Of a stretch of 7,152 nucleotides of DNA, positions 1 through 5,636 are shown piece after piece. Origin of the DNA: Clostridia bacterium (GTDB lineage Bacteria > Bacillota > Clostridia > Christensenellales > Aristaeellaceae); assembly GCA_016297535.1 (NCBI GenBank), contig JAEDGL010000122.1:1-7152 (forward strand). The letters are read 5' to 3'. Made by a program: the position numbers and the translations under genes. Positions within the stretch are counted from its first letter, which is position 1; each line of letters begins with the position of its first letter. The notes under the pieces were generated by a model. It was not told where the DNA came from and searched no databases. It was given only the letters and a program-made list of their open reading frames with translations.

Positions 1-10
1 GGTGCATCCC

Positions 11-47
11 CGTCGGAAAAGATCGCCTCTGGCGAGCTTTTTCGACG
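11..47 (+). terminator. Hairpin 1 of double-hairpin module, copy A; probable terminator
   Basis: An inverted repeat of 17 base pairs closes on a three-base loop at 28-30. The pairing holds one A-G mismatch (22/36) and one G-U wobble (16/42). The core is TCGCC/GGCGA, followed by CTTTTTC on the plus strand. The wobble pairs only in plus-strand RNA, so the element probably terminates a gene entering from the left. Its complement also has a short T run, so it could also stop leftward transcripts from the ftsH-like gene. The core matches the hairpin at 4553-4587. Confidence 0.7.
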
Positions 48-52
48 CTCTG

Positions 53-89
53 AGGGCCTGTCGCAGCATGCAAAGCTGCGGCAGGCCCT
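53..89 (+). repeat. Hairpin 2 of double-hairpin module, copy A
   Basis: A 15-base-pair inverted repeat (53-67 with 75-89) has one U-G wobble (61/81) and a seven-base loop reading ATGCAAA. It starts five bases after hairpin 1. No T run follows it on the plus strand, so it is not a classical terminator by itself. It occupies the same position as the hairpin at 4594-4625, shares CTGA before the stem and TGCAAAGC at the loop and right arm, but has different stem bases. The wobble suggests that the plus-strand RNA is the folded form. Confidence 0.6.
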
Positions 90-131
90 GCCATTTCAGG
101 AACGTTGCCGGTTTTCCGGCGTTTTTGCTGC

Positions 132-1964
132 TTATTGATGGTCTTCCTTTTCCATGATCTCCATAAATTCCACGCCGGTGATGGTTTCCTTCTCCAGCAG
201 GTGTCCTGCCAGCCTGTCCATCAGATCGCGGTCGTTGGTCAGAATTTCGATCGCCTTGTCGTGGGCCTGGGCGATCATCTTTTGCACCTCGGCATCCACC
301 CGGGCACTGGTGTCCTGGCTGCACATCAGCGAGGTGTCGGCGCTCAGGTAGGGGTTGTTGACCGTTTCCAGCGCAACCATGCCAAACTGATCGCTCATGC
401 CGTAGCGGGTGATCATGGTGCGGGCAACATTGGTGGCCTTTTCGATGTCGTTGCTTGCGCCGCTGGTAATGGTGTGGAACACCACTTCCTCAGCCGCACG
501 TCCGCCGGTGAGGATGACAAGCTGGTTGAGCATGTCGGCGCGGCTCATGAGCACGCGTTCCTCCTCCTCCACCTGCATGGTGTAGCCCAGCGCGCCGGAG
601 GTGCGCGGGATGATGGTAATCTTGTGCACCGGCGCCGCATCCTTCAGCCTTGCGGCTACCAGCGCATGACCGATTTCGTGGTAAGCGATGATCTTCTTTT
701 CCCGCTCGTTGATCACAGCGCCCTTGCGCTGGTAACCGGCGATAACGGTTTCCACGCTCTCTTCCAGATCGGTCTGGGTAACGGTATCGCGGCCCATGCG
801 CACGGCGCGAAGGGCGGCCTCGTTGATGATGTTGGCCAGCTCTGCGCCGCTGGCGCCGCTGGTGGCGCGGCCGATGGTGTCAAAGTCCACCTGCGCATCC
901 ATCTTGACATTTTTGGCATGAACCTTCAGAATAGCTACACGTCCCTGCAGATCGGGCAGCTCCACGGGAATGCGGCGGTCAAAGCGGCCGGGACGCAGAA
1001 GCGCCTTGTCCAGGCTTTCCGGACGGTTGGTGGCCGCCAGAATGACCACGCCCTTGGCGCCGTCAAAGCCATCCATCTCGGTCAGCAACTGGTTCAGAGT
1101 CTGCTCGCGTTCATCGTTGCCACCCATGCCCTGCGCGCCGTCGCGCTTTTTGCCGATGGTATCGATCTCATCAATAAACACAATACAGGGCGCTTTTTCC
1201 GCCGCCTGCTTGAACAGGTCGCGCACCTTGGCCGCGCCCATGCCCACAAACATTTCCACAAACTCGGAGCCGGAAATGGAAAAGAAGGGCACCTTGGCCT
1301 CGCCCGCAACGGCCTTGGCCAGCAGCGTTTTGCCCGTGCCGGGAGGGCCTACGAGCAGCGCGCCCTTGGGTAGCGAAGCGCCGATGGCCTTGTATTTGTC
1401 GGGGTTATGCAAAAAGTCCACAATCTCCCTCAGCGCTTCCTTGGCCTCGTCCTGACCGGCGACGTCGGCAAAGGTTTTGCCGGTCTGGCTTTCCACATAT
1501 ACCTTTGCATTGCTCTTGCCAAACTGCATGGCGTTGCCGCCCATGCGCTTGGCCAGCATCCGGCTCATCAGCTGGCCGATAATCACAAAGAAGACAATGG
1601 GCAGCACCCATCCGGTAATAAAGCTGAGCAGCGGCGAATCCTGCGTGGGAATGGCCGCGGTAAACTGCGCGCCGGATTCATTCAGCCTGTCCACCAGCTT
1701 TTCATCCGGCCACAGACCGGTTTTGTAGATGGACACATCTCCCTCGGCATTCTGGGCGGTGAACACAATCTGGTCCGTGTCCATGGCCACTTCCTGCACG
1801 CGCTTTTCCTCGATCATGGTCAGGAATTCGCTGTAGGATACCTCCCGCACCCGGGGCGACATCAGCGATGGAAATACCAGTGCGTTGAGTAGCATCAGCA
1901 CAAGCATCGCAATAACATAGTAAAACGCCAATGGCTTCCTTGTATTCTTGGGATCCGTTTTCAT
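132..1964 (-). CDS. ftsH: FtsH-type ATP-dependent membrane zinc metalloprotease
   Basis: This 610-residue protein is a membrane-anchored AAA+ protease that would unfold and degrade membrane and soluble proteins as a hexamer. Visible parts in order are a transmembrane segment (about 12-34), a small extracytoplasmic domain, a second transmembrane segment (about 112-134), and an AAA+ domain. The AAA+ domain has Walker A GPPGTGKT (206-213), pore motif FVG (239-241), Walker B IVFIDEID (261-268) and a second region of homology with arginines 324 and 327. The peptidase domain has zinc motif HEIGH (429-433) and a likely third ligand, Asp506, in GASNDIEKAT. The length is close to that of known FtsH proteins (about 640). 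The ATG at 1964 is chosen because GGAGG lies nine bases upstream (1974-1978) and the protein then begins just before the first membrane segment. The HEIGH form in place of the usual HEAGH suggests a paralogue rather than the only FtsH of the cell; that is inference. It stands alone, divergent from the ECF operon. Confidence 0.95.
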   Translation of the reverse strand: MKTDPKNTRKPLAFYYVIAMLVLMLLNALVFPSLMSPRVREVSYSEFLTMIEEKRVQEVAMDTDQIVFTAQNAEGDVSIYKTGLWPDEKLVDRLNESGAQFTAAIPTQDSPLLSFITGWVLPIVFFVIIGQLMSRMLAKRMGGNAMQFGKSNAKVYVESQTGKTFADVAGQDEAKEALREIVDFLHNPDKYKAIGASLPKGALLVGPPGTGKTLLAKAVAGEAKVPFFSISGSEFVEMFVGMGAAKVRDLFKQAAEKAPCIVFIDEIDTIGKKRDGAQGMGGNDEREQTLNQLLTEMDGFDGAKGVVILAATNRPESLDKALLRPGRFDRRIPVELPDLQGRVAILKVHAKNVKMDAQVDFDTIGRATSGASGAELANIINEAALRAVRMGRDTVTQTDLEESVETVIAGYQRKGAVINEREKKIIAYHEIGHALVAARLKDAAPVHKITIIPRTSGALGYTMQVEEEERVLMSRADMLNQLVILTGGRAAEEVVFHTITSGASNDIEKATNVARTMITRYGMSDQFGMVALETVNNPYLSADTSLMCSQDTSARVDAEVQKMIAQAHDKAIEILTNDRDLMDRLAGHLLEKETITGVEFMEIMEKEDHQ

Positions 1965-2121
1965 ACTCCTTTTCCTCCAAACGCTTCGCTCATAAGGCTT
2001 TCCCCAAACCTTACAAAACAAACATTCGCAGCCAAAAACCTTTTTCCTCCCAAAATGAAATTACTTTACGGGTTGTTCATATCTTGTCCAAATTTGTCAA
2101 AGAACGGACAAAAAAGATCCC

Positions 2122-2150
2122 TGCAACCTTTGCCCCACCCCATGCATCTA
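2122..2150 (+). promoter_or_regulatory. Putative ECF-type promoter of the sigma operon
   Basis: TGCAACCTTT at 2122-2131 carries the AAC core typical of ECF -35 elements. CATCTA at 2145-2150 is a reasonable -10, with 17 bases between the AAC and the CATC. That is the geometry of autoregulated ECF promoters such as those read by SigW or SigX of Bacillus subtilis. The position upstream of a sigma gene makes autoregulation likely. The -10 departs from the common CGTC form, so the call is an inference from pattern and context. Confidence 0.55.
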
Positions 2151-2154
2151 TATG

Positions 2155-2172
2155 GTGTAAAACGTTTTACAC
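2155..2172. promoter_or_regulatory. 18-base perfect palindrome, candidate operator
   Basis: The sequence GTGTAAAACGTTTTACAC equals its own reverse complement over 18 bases. It begins about five bases after the proposed -10 and ends nine bases before the AGGAGG ribosome binding site, so it would cover the transcription start. A dimeric repressor could bind here; the central CG with A/T flanks resembles LacI-family operators. Without a loop it makes a poor RNA hairpin. No candidate regulator is adjacent on this strand. Confidence 0.55.
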
Positions 2173-2193
2173 TACCACACAGGAGGCACCCTT

Positions 2194-2670
2194 ATGACAC
2201 AAGCAGAATTTGCCGGCCGTGTTGTGGCCATGCAGGACACGCTGTACCGGGTATCCTGCACCATTCTGCCCCAGCTGTGCGACCGGGAGGACGCCGTACA
2301 GAGCGCCATTGAAAAGGCGCTTCGCAAGCGCAGGCTGCTGCGCAACGACGCATCGCTGGAAGCATGGCTGACACGTATTCTGATCAACGAATGCTATACC
2401 CTGCTGCGCCGCAGAAAGCGTGAAACGCTTTTTGACACCCTTCCGCCTCAGCGGGAAACGGCGGCCGACGCCCGCCCCGATGTGTACCAGCTGTTTACCT
2501 CTTTAGAGGAAACCTACCGGCTGCCCATGGTTTTGTACTATGTGGAGGGATACTCGGTGGAGGAATGCGCGCGCATGCTGCACCTGGGCAAAAACACGCT
2601 CAAGTCGCGCCTGCACCGCGGACGGCAGCAGCTTCGCAACAGCATCGACCTGGAGGAGGTACGCTCATGA
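2194..2670 (+). CDS. ECF-type RNA polymerase sigma factor
   Basis: This 158-residue protein is a small group 4 sigma factor that would direct RNA polymerase to a limited set of promoters in response to a signal. Region 2 spans about 10-77, with the stretch REDAVQSAIEKALRK and EAWLTRILINECYTLLRRRKR typical of the -10 binding helices. Region 4 spans about 98-148 and ends in the helix-turn-helix YSVEECARMLHLGKNTLKSRL followed by HRGRQQL. There is no region 1 or 3, as expected for the class. ATG at 2194 follows AGGAGG (2181-2186) by seven bases. The stop codon overlaps the start of the next gene as ATGA, which implies translational coupling with the probable anti-sigma factor. The ECF-like promoter upstream suggests positive autoregulation. 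I cannot assign a named sigma factor or its signal. Confidence 0.9.
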   Translation: MTQAEFAGRVVAMQDTLYRVSCTILPQLCDREDAVQSAIEKALRKRRLLRNDASLEAWLTRILINECYTLLRRRKRETLFDTLPPQRETAADARPDVYQLFTSLEETYRLPMVLYYVEGYSVEECARMLHLGKNTLKSRLHRGRQQLRNSIDLEEVRS

Positions 2671-3458
2671 CTCAAAACGATTTACAGCGCATGTACGGAA
2701 GCACCCCTGTCAGCTTTCAGCAGCGCGTTGCGCAAACCCTTGCCCGGCCCTCGGCCTCCCGCGCTCCCCGTGCCGCGCTGCGCGTTGCGCTGATTACGGC
2801 GCTTCTGGCCGTTCTTACGCTTGGCGTGTGCGCGGCGGTCTTTGGCTCGCAGGTGGCGGATATCTTTGGCTGGTTCTACGGCGACCGGATGAAGCAGGAG
2901 CTGCTCAATGGAAACATTGCCCAGCAGGAGCAAAGCGTGCAAATCGGCGATGTGATTTACACGCTGCAGGAGGTTGTGTACATCGATGACGGTCTCTATG
3001 GCGTTGGCCGCATCATCCCGGCCAGCGACAGCGTGGTGCTGCTGGCGGAGGATTACCAGCTGACGGACGCGGCGGGCTACGGCCTGTACTACGGCCCGGA
3101 AAGCCGCGCCCCCTCCGGCGCACCCACCTACGCCGAGCTGGCCAGGCAGAAAAAAGCCAAAGTCCTGCATGTATCCACCGTTGCAGAGGCGGTTGGCGTG
3201 GATGGCGGCACGGTGCTGCCGCTGGCCTGTGTTGGCTACTCGCTGATTCCTCAACTGGATGGCAGCGTTCAGTTCACCTTTGAAATTCCCACGGGCGTAG
3301 CCGTGGAGCAGGGCAGCGAGTACACCATCCGCCTCTGGTCCGCCAACTGGGAGGTTGCAGAGGATGGCACCTGGCTTTGCGAAGAGCCCAACGATACCTA
3401 CCAGGGCCAAAGCTGGGACGCCGTGGTTTTTCCCAAACCGGCAAAGGAGAGAAAGTAA
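2667..3458 (+). CDS. Single-pass membrane protein, probable anti-sigma factor
   Basis: This 263-residue protein has a short cytoplasmic N-terminus (1-36), one transmembrane helix (about 37-59, rich in Ala, Leu and Val) and an extracytoplasmic domain of about 200 residues. Such a layout, encoded directly after an ECF sigma gene and overlapping it by four bases, is that of a membrane anti-sigma factor that holds the sigma until an external signal arrives. The N-terminus has no HxxxCxxC zinc motif, so it is not a classical ZAS-type anti-sigma. The N-terminal segment GSTPVSFQQRVAQTL followed by a membrane helix recalls the DUF4179-like partners of clostridial sigma factors, but I cannot confirm this. 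The start at 2667 is set by GGAGGAGG at 2652-2659. A longer in-frame reading from 2565 would overlap sigma region 4 and is unlikely. The role is inferred mainly from context. Confidence 0.75.
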   Translation: MTQNDLQRMYGSTPVSFQQRVAQTLARPSASRAPRAALRVALITALLAVLTLGVCAAVFGSQVADIFGWFYGDRMKQELLNGNIAQQEQSVQIGDVIYTLQEVVYIDDGLYGVGRIIPASDSVVLLAEDYQLTDAAGYGLYYGPESRAPSGAPTYAELARQKKAKVLHVSTVAEAVGVDGGTVLPLACVGYSLIPQLDGSVQFTFEIPTGVAVEQGSEYTIRLWSANWEVAEDGTWLCEEPNDTYQGQSWDAVVFPKPAKERK

Positions 3459-3459
3459 G

Positions 3460-4509
3460 ATGAAAAAATGGATCGCACTGCTACTGATTTTGTTTGGATT
3501 GCTGCCCACGGGCGCGTTGGCGCAGGAAGCGCTGCCCATCTACCAGGCTACCGTGCGCACCCAGCAGGAGGCTTCGTTCTTTGACAGTGTGGACCCGGCC
3601 TGGTTCCACCAAAGCGGGGAGATCAGCTACCGGAACGGCAGCAAAAAAGGCCGGTATGATCTGTTCACCTTCGGCGATCAGGCGAAGCTGACCGTCGATC
3701 AGGATGCTGTTTTCTATGAGGAATACGATGGACAGTACCGCATGATCTATGGCGAGGATCCTCAGCATCCCAGCGAGCTCTTTCCCCGCCCCTCCTTTGC
3801 GGTGGAAACCGGCTATCTGGCAGCCAACGCGTTGTTTGACGCCCGCCTGAGCGGCGGCGAACCGCCTGTGCTGGAGCAGGAGGAACTTAGTGGCATCACC
3901 CTTGCACAGGCCGACGCAGCCGTGAGCGCTTTGCTTGACAAGCTGGAGCTTTCCGGCTACGAGCTGAGCACCGCGGTGGACATGAGCGTGGAGCGTATCC
4001 GCGAATGGGGCGTTCGCCAGGTGGCGGAGCAACAGGCGGGTTATAACATCTACGACCGCTACTACGATTTTTCGCAGGCCACGGAAGCGGACGAGGGCTA
4101 CTATCTGGTTTACAGGCCCGTGCGAAACGGCCTGACCATTGCCAGGCCAGAAGGCGAAGAAGGCGTTCGCGCCTTTGTAACCGCAAAGGGCGTCGTCAGC
4201 TTTCAGCTTCGAAACAGCTATGTGCCGGGTGAGGAATGCGGTGTTTGTGAAAAGCCGCTTACGGAGGATGAAATCCGCACCTTCTTTGAAAAGGATCATA
4301 CGCGCCGCATCAGCGACGGCTTTCTGGATCCCGTCTTTGAAAACGCCACGCTGATGTACTGCCCCATGCGGGCGCCCAACCCCAGGGACGGCATGATCCT
4401 TGCGCCCGCCTGGTACATCGAATACACCTTTACGGATGGCTCCCGCTGCGACGGCTGGGCCTGGTACTCCGCCGTGGATGGGAAGCTGATCATGGACTGC
4501 ATTTCCTGA
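3460..4509 (+). CDS. Secreted protein of unknown function, third gene of the ECF operon
   Basis: The 349-residue product starts with a clear Sec signal peptide: MKKW, a hydrophobic run to about residue 17, then ALA before Gln22 as the likely cleavage site. There is no lipobox cysteine, so it is probably released or loosely held outside the membrane. The rest has no membrane segment. It is rich in aromatic and acidic residues and contains a CGVC pair near 283-286. The end, with APAWYIEYTF and AVDGKLI, resembles PepSY- or YycI-like beta folds, seen only by eye. I do not recognise a family with certainty; a clostridial DUF such as DUF6034 is possible. ATG at 3460 lies one base after the previous stop, with AAAGGAGAG just upstream, so it belongs to the same operon. 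It may sense or carry out the response of the sigma system. Confidence 0.8.
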   Translation: MKKWIALLLILFGLLPTGALAQEALPIYQATVRTQQEASFFDSVDPAWFHQSGEISYRNGSKKGRYDLFTFGDQAKLTVDQDAVFYEEYDGQYRMIYGEDPQHPSELFPRPSFAVETGYLAANALFDARLSGGEPPVLEQEELSGITLAQADAAVSALLDKLELSGYELSTAVDMSVERIREWGVRQVAEQQAGYNIYDRYYDFSQATEADEGYYLVYRPVRNGLTIARPEGEEGVRAFVTAKGVVSFQLRNSYVPGEECGVCEKPLTEDEIRTFFEKDHTRRISDGFLDPVFENATLMYCPMRAPNPRDGMILAPAWYIEYTFTDGSRCDGWAWYSAVDGKLIMDCIS

Positions 4510-4520
4510 CAGAGAAAGCA

Positions 4521-4550
4521 GCGGCCAGTCCCAAACGGGCCGGCCACCGC
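4521..4550 (+). other. GC-rich hairpin before the operon terminator
   Basis: GCGG at 4521-4524 pairs with CCGC at 4547-4550 around an inner GGCC/GGCC and CCC/GGG stem closed by an AAAC loop (4533-4536), with small bulges. It lies eleven bases after the stop of the secreted protein gene and just before the perfect terminator hairpin. It may protect the 3' end of the mRNA or contribute to termination. The pairing is imperfect and the role is inferred. Confidence 0.35.
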
Positions 4551-4552
4551 TT

Positions 4553-4587
4553 GTCAAAAAAGCTCGCCGCTGGCGAGCTTTTTTGAC
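4553..4587. terminator. Hairpin 1 of double-hairpin module, copy B; bidirectional terminator
   Basis: A perfect 16-base-pair stem (4553-4568 with 4572-4587) closes on a three-base loop GCT. The stem contains six A's on one side and six T's on the other around a GCTCGCC/GGCGAGC core, so a U-rich run follows a GC-rich stem on both strands. It lies between the convergent ends of the ECF operon (stop at 4509) and the isomerase-like gene (stop at 4654) and would terminate both. Its core and its T-run-GAC tail match copy A at 11-47. Confidence 0.85.
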
Positions 4588-4593
4588 GGACTG

Positions 4594-4625
4594 AAAGCCG
4601 CTTCGTATTACTGCAAAGCGGCTTT
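4594..4625 (+). repeat. Hairpin 2 of double-hairpin module, copy B
   Basis: AAAGCCGCTT (4594-4603) pairs perfectly over ten bases with AAGCGGCTTT (4616-4625), leaving a loop of 12 bases. It starts six bases after hairpin 1, as in copy A. The CTGA lead-in and TGCAAAGC at the loop and right arm are shared with 53-89 while the stem bases differ. It is not followed by a T run. On the minus strand it would be the first structure after the isomerase-like gene. Confidence 0.6.
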
Positions 4626-4653
4626 GCTGTATGAAAAGTGAATTTGACTTGCG

Positions 4654-5430
4654 TTACAGAAGCGGCTTGATGGCGGCAACCGCGGCCCGGCCGTCCTTTT
4701 CCAGATCGGTAAAGCTGGCTTCCACGCTGATATCGCCCGGATAGTTCATTTCCTTCAGCACACCGATCACCACGGAGTAATCATCCCCATCATCGGGCGC
4801 GGGGAAGATGCGGCCGCTCCTGTCCGGCAGACCGTGGCTGATGTGCATGTGGCTCAGCTTTTCACCGGCGCGGGTCAGGTGATCCCACGGCTCGCTGCCG
4901 CATTCCATATGGAAGGTATCTCCCAGCACGGTGATGCAGGGATGGTTGACGATGCCGCTAAGCGCCGTAGCCTCCGATACGTAGTTGAGCATATTGCACT
5001 CGGAGCTGCGCAGAGGCTCCAGCGCCACCTTCATCTGATATTTCTGCGCGTATTCGGCCACAATTTCCAGAAAATCACACAGCTGGCGCCAGGCGCGGGC
5101 GTAGCTCCAGCCCTCTGGCACGCTGCGGGCCCCGCCGCTGCCAAACACCACCAGCTCAATGCCCATGGCATGGCCGCGGGAAAAGGCACGATCCAGATAC
5201 TCGCGCTGTACCCTCTCGCAGGTATCGGGGCCTACAGGCTTTACATCGCCCGGCAGAAACAGATTGGCCCTGGTTACCGGAATGGGAAAGGAATCCTTTT
5301 TCGCCAGTAGCTGCTGATATTCCTCCTCGGGCATATCGGCCAGCTTGCTGAACGCGCACTCGATGAAATCAAAGCCCATCCGGGCCGCCAGATCCAGATT
5401 TTCAAAGTTTGTGCACAAACCCAGTTTCAT
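4654..5430 (-). CDS. Sugar phosphate isomerase/epimerase-like TIM-barrel protein
   Basis: This 258-residue protein belongs by its pattern to the xylose isomerase-like TIM-barrel superfamily, which includes sugar isomerases, epimerases, inosose enzymes and endonuclease IV. The start MKLGLCTNFENLDLAARMGFDFIECAF is the usual first strand and helix. Likely metal ligands are Glu138 (ALEPL), Asp171 and His174 (GDTFHM), His196 or His199 (HMHISH) and Glu237 (SVEASF). A complete set suggests an active metal-dependent enzyme. The substrate cannot be read from sequence; 3-epimerases for ketoses are one possibility. ATG at 5430 follows AAAGGAGG (5440-5447) by nine bases. It is transcribed away from the XRE-GyrI-type regulator, which may control it, and lies near a GH51 gene, so a role in pentose or oligosaccharide use is plausible but inferred. 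Confidence 0.85.
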   Translation of the reverse strand: MKLGLCTNFENLDLAARMGFDFIECAFSKLADMPEEEYQQLLAKKDSFPIPVTRANLFLPGDVKPVGPDTCERVQREYLDRAFSRGHAMGIELVVFGSGGARSVPEGWSYARAWRQLCDFLEIVAEYAQKYQMKVALEPLRSSECNMLNYVSEATALSGIVNHPCITVLGDTFHMECGSEPWDHLTRAGEKLSHMHISHGLPDRSGRIFPAPDDGDDYSVVIGVLKEMNYPGDISVEASFTDLEKDGRAAVAAIKPLL

Positions 5431-5469
5431 TGATCAGGTCCTCCTTTAGAACGTATCAATCGTATTTCC

Positions 5470-5498
5470 ATTATACCTCCATTTTGTTCCAGTGGAAA
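5470..5498 (-). promoter_or_regulatory. Promoter of the isomerase-like gene with overlapping palindrome
   Basis: On the minus strand, TTTCCA (5493-5498) and TATAAT (5470-5475) are separated by 17 bases, a good vegetative promoter with a perfect -10. An 11-base palindrome, TTCCAGTGGAA at 5487-5497, overlaps the -35, a common place for a repressor or activator site. The divergent regulator gene is the obvious candidate to bind it, by inference. Confidence 0.7.
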
Positions 5499-5596
5499 GA
5501 GCCTGAGCGCATTTCTCTTTTTTTCTTTGCGCACCCTGAGGTTGCGCGATTGGCTCAAATAGATCCGCCAGGATGGTGGAATTGCTTTTTGTGCCA

Positions 5597-5605
5597 TGCT
5601 ATACT
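5597..5605 (+). promoter_or_regulatory. Extended -10 promoter of the XRE-GyrI-type regulator
   Basis: TGCTATACT at 5597-5605 fits the extended -10 form TGn-TATAAT with one base off consensus. A weak -35, TGGAAT, lies 17 bases upstream at 5577-5582. The start would fall about 25 bases before the ATG at 5637, giving a short leader with AAGGGG as the ribosome binding site. Confidence 0.5.
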
Positions 5606-5636
5606 CTGTCTATCAAACCGAAAGGGGTGGATGATC

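Larger units (their letters stand above)
1965..2193. promoter_or_regulatory. Divergent control region between ftsH-like gene and ECF operon
   Basis: This 229-base spacer holds the start signals of both divergent transcription units. On the minus strand a possible vegetative promoter reads TTGGAC, 17 bases, TAAAGT (-35 at about 2085-2090, -10 at about 2062-2067); each hexamer departs from consensus. On the plus strand lie the ECF-like promoter and palindrome listed separately. An imperfect inverted repeat, TTGTCC at 2084-2089 with GGACAA at 2106-2111, overlaps the minus-strand -35 and could be a binding site, though it is short. The ftsH leader would be about 90 bases long. Confidence 0.5.
5431..5636. 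promoter_or_regulatory. Divergent spacer between isomerase-like gene and regulator
   Basis: This 206-base spacer carries the promoters of both divergent genes, listed separately. Between them (about 5500-5575) lies a pyrimidine-rich run with seven T's, flanked by GCGCA and TGCGC in a loose inverted arrangement. I see no coding region, RNA gene or riboswitch in it. Confidence 0.5.

Noticed and set aside
105..1373. Long plus-strand open frame of 422 codons opposite the ftsH-like gene
   Set aside because: It lies antisense to a clear FtsH coding sequence and has the His/Gly/Ala-rich composition expected from GC-rich antisense codons. It shows no recognisable motif.
1965..2021. Upstream extension of the ftsH-like gene to a TTG at 2019-2021
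   Set aside because: The added 19 residues are not FtsH-like and the TTG has no ribosome binding site at proper distance, while the ATG at 1964 has GGAGG nine bases upstream.
2095..2100. Perfect TTGACA on the minus strand as the ftsH -35
   Set aside because: At 17 bases downstream there is only AACAAC, not a -10. The offset pair TTGGAC/TAAAGT fits better.
2565..2666. Upstream extension of the anti-sigma-like gene
   Set aside because: It would overlap sigma region 4 in another frame. The ATG at 2667 has GGAGGAGG and the typical ATGA coupling.
2682..3539. Minus-strand open frame of 285 codons opposite the anti-sigma-like gene
   Set aside because: It is antisense to a gene with a good ribosome binding site, coupled start and membrane helix. 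Its composition is that of an antisense shadow.
3481..4557. Minus-strand open frame of 358 codons opposite the secreted protein gene
   Set aside because: It begins inside the terminator hairpin region, lacks domain features and is opposite a gene with signal peptide and operon linkage.
5409..5636. N-terminal extension of the XRE-GyrI-type regulator back into the isomerase-like gene
   Set aside because: It would cross both divergent promoters and the start of the neighbouring gene. The XRE domain begins right after the ATG at 5637.
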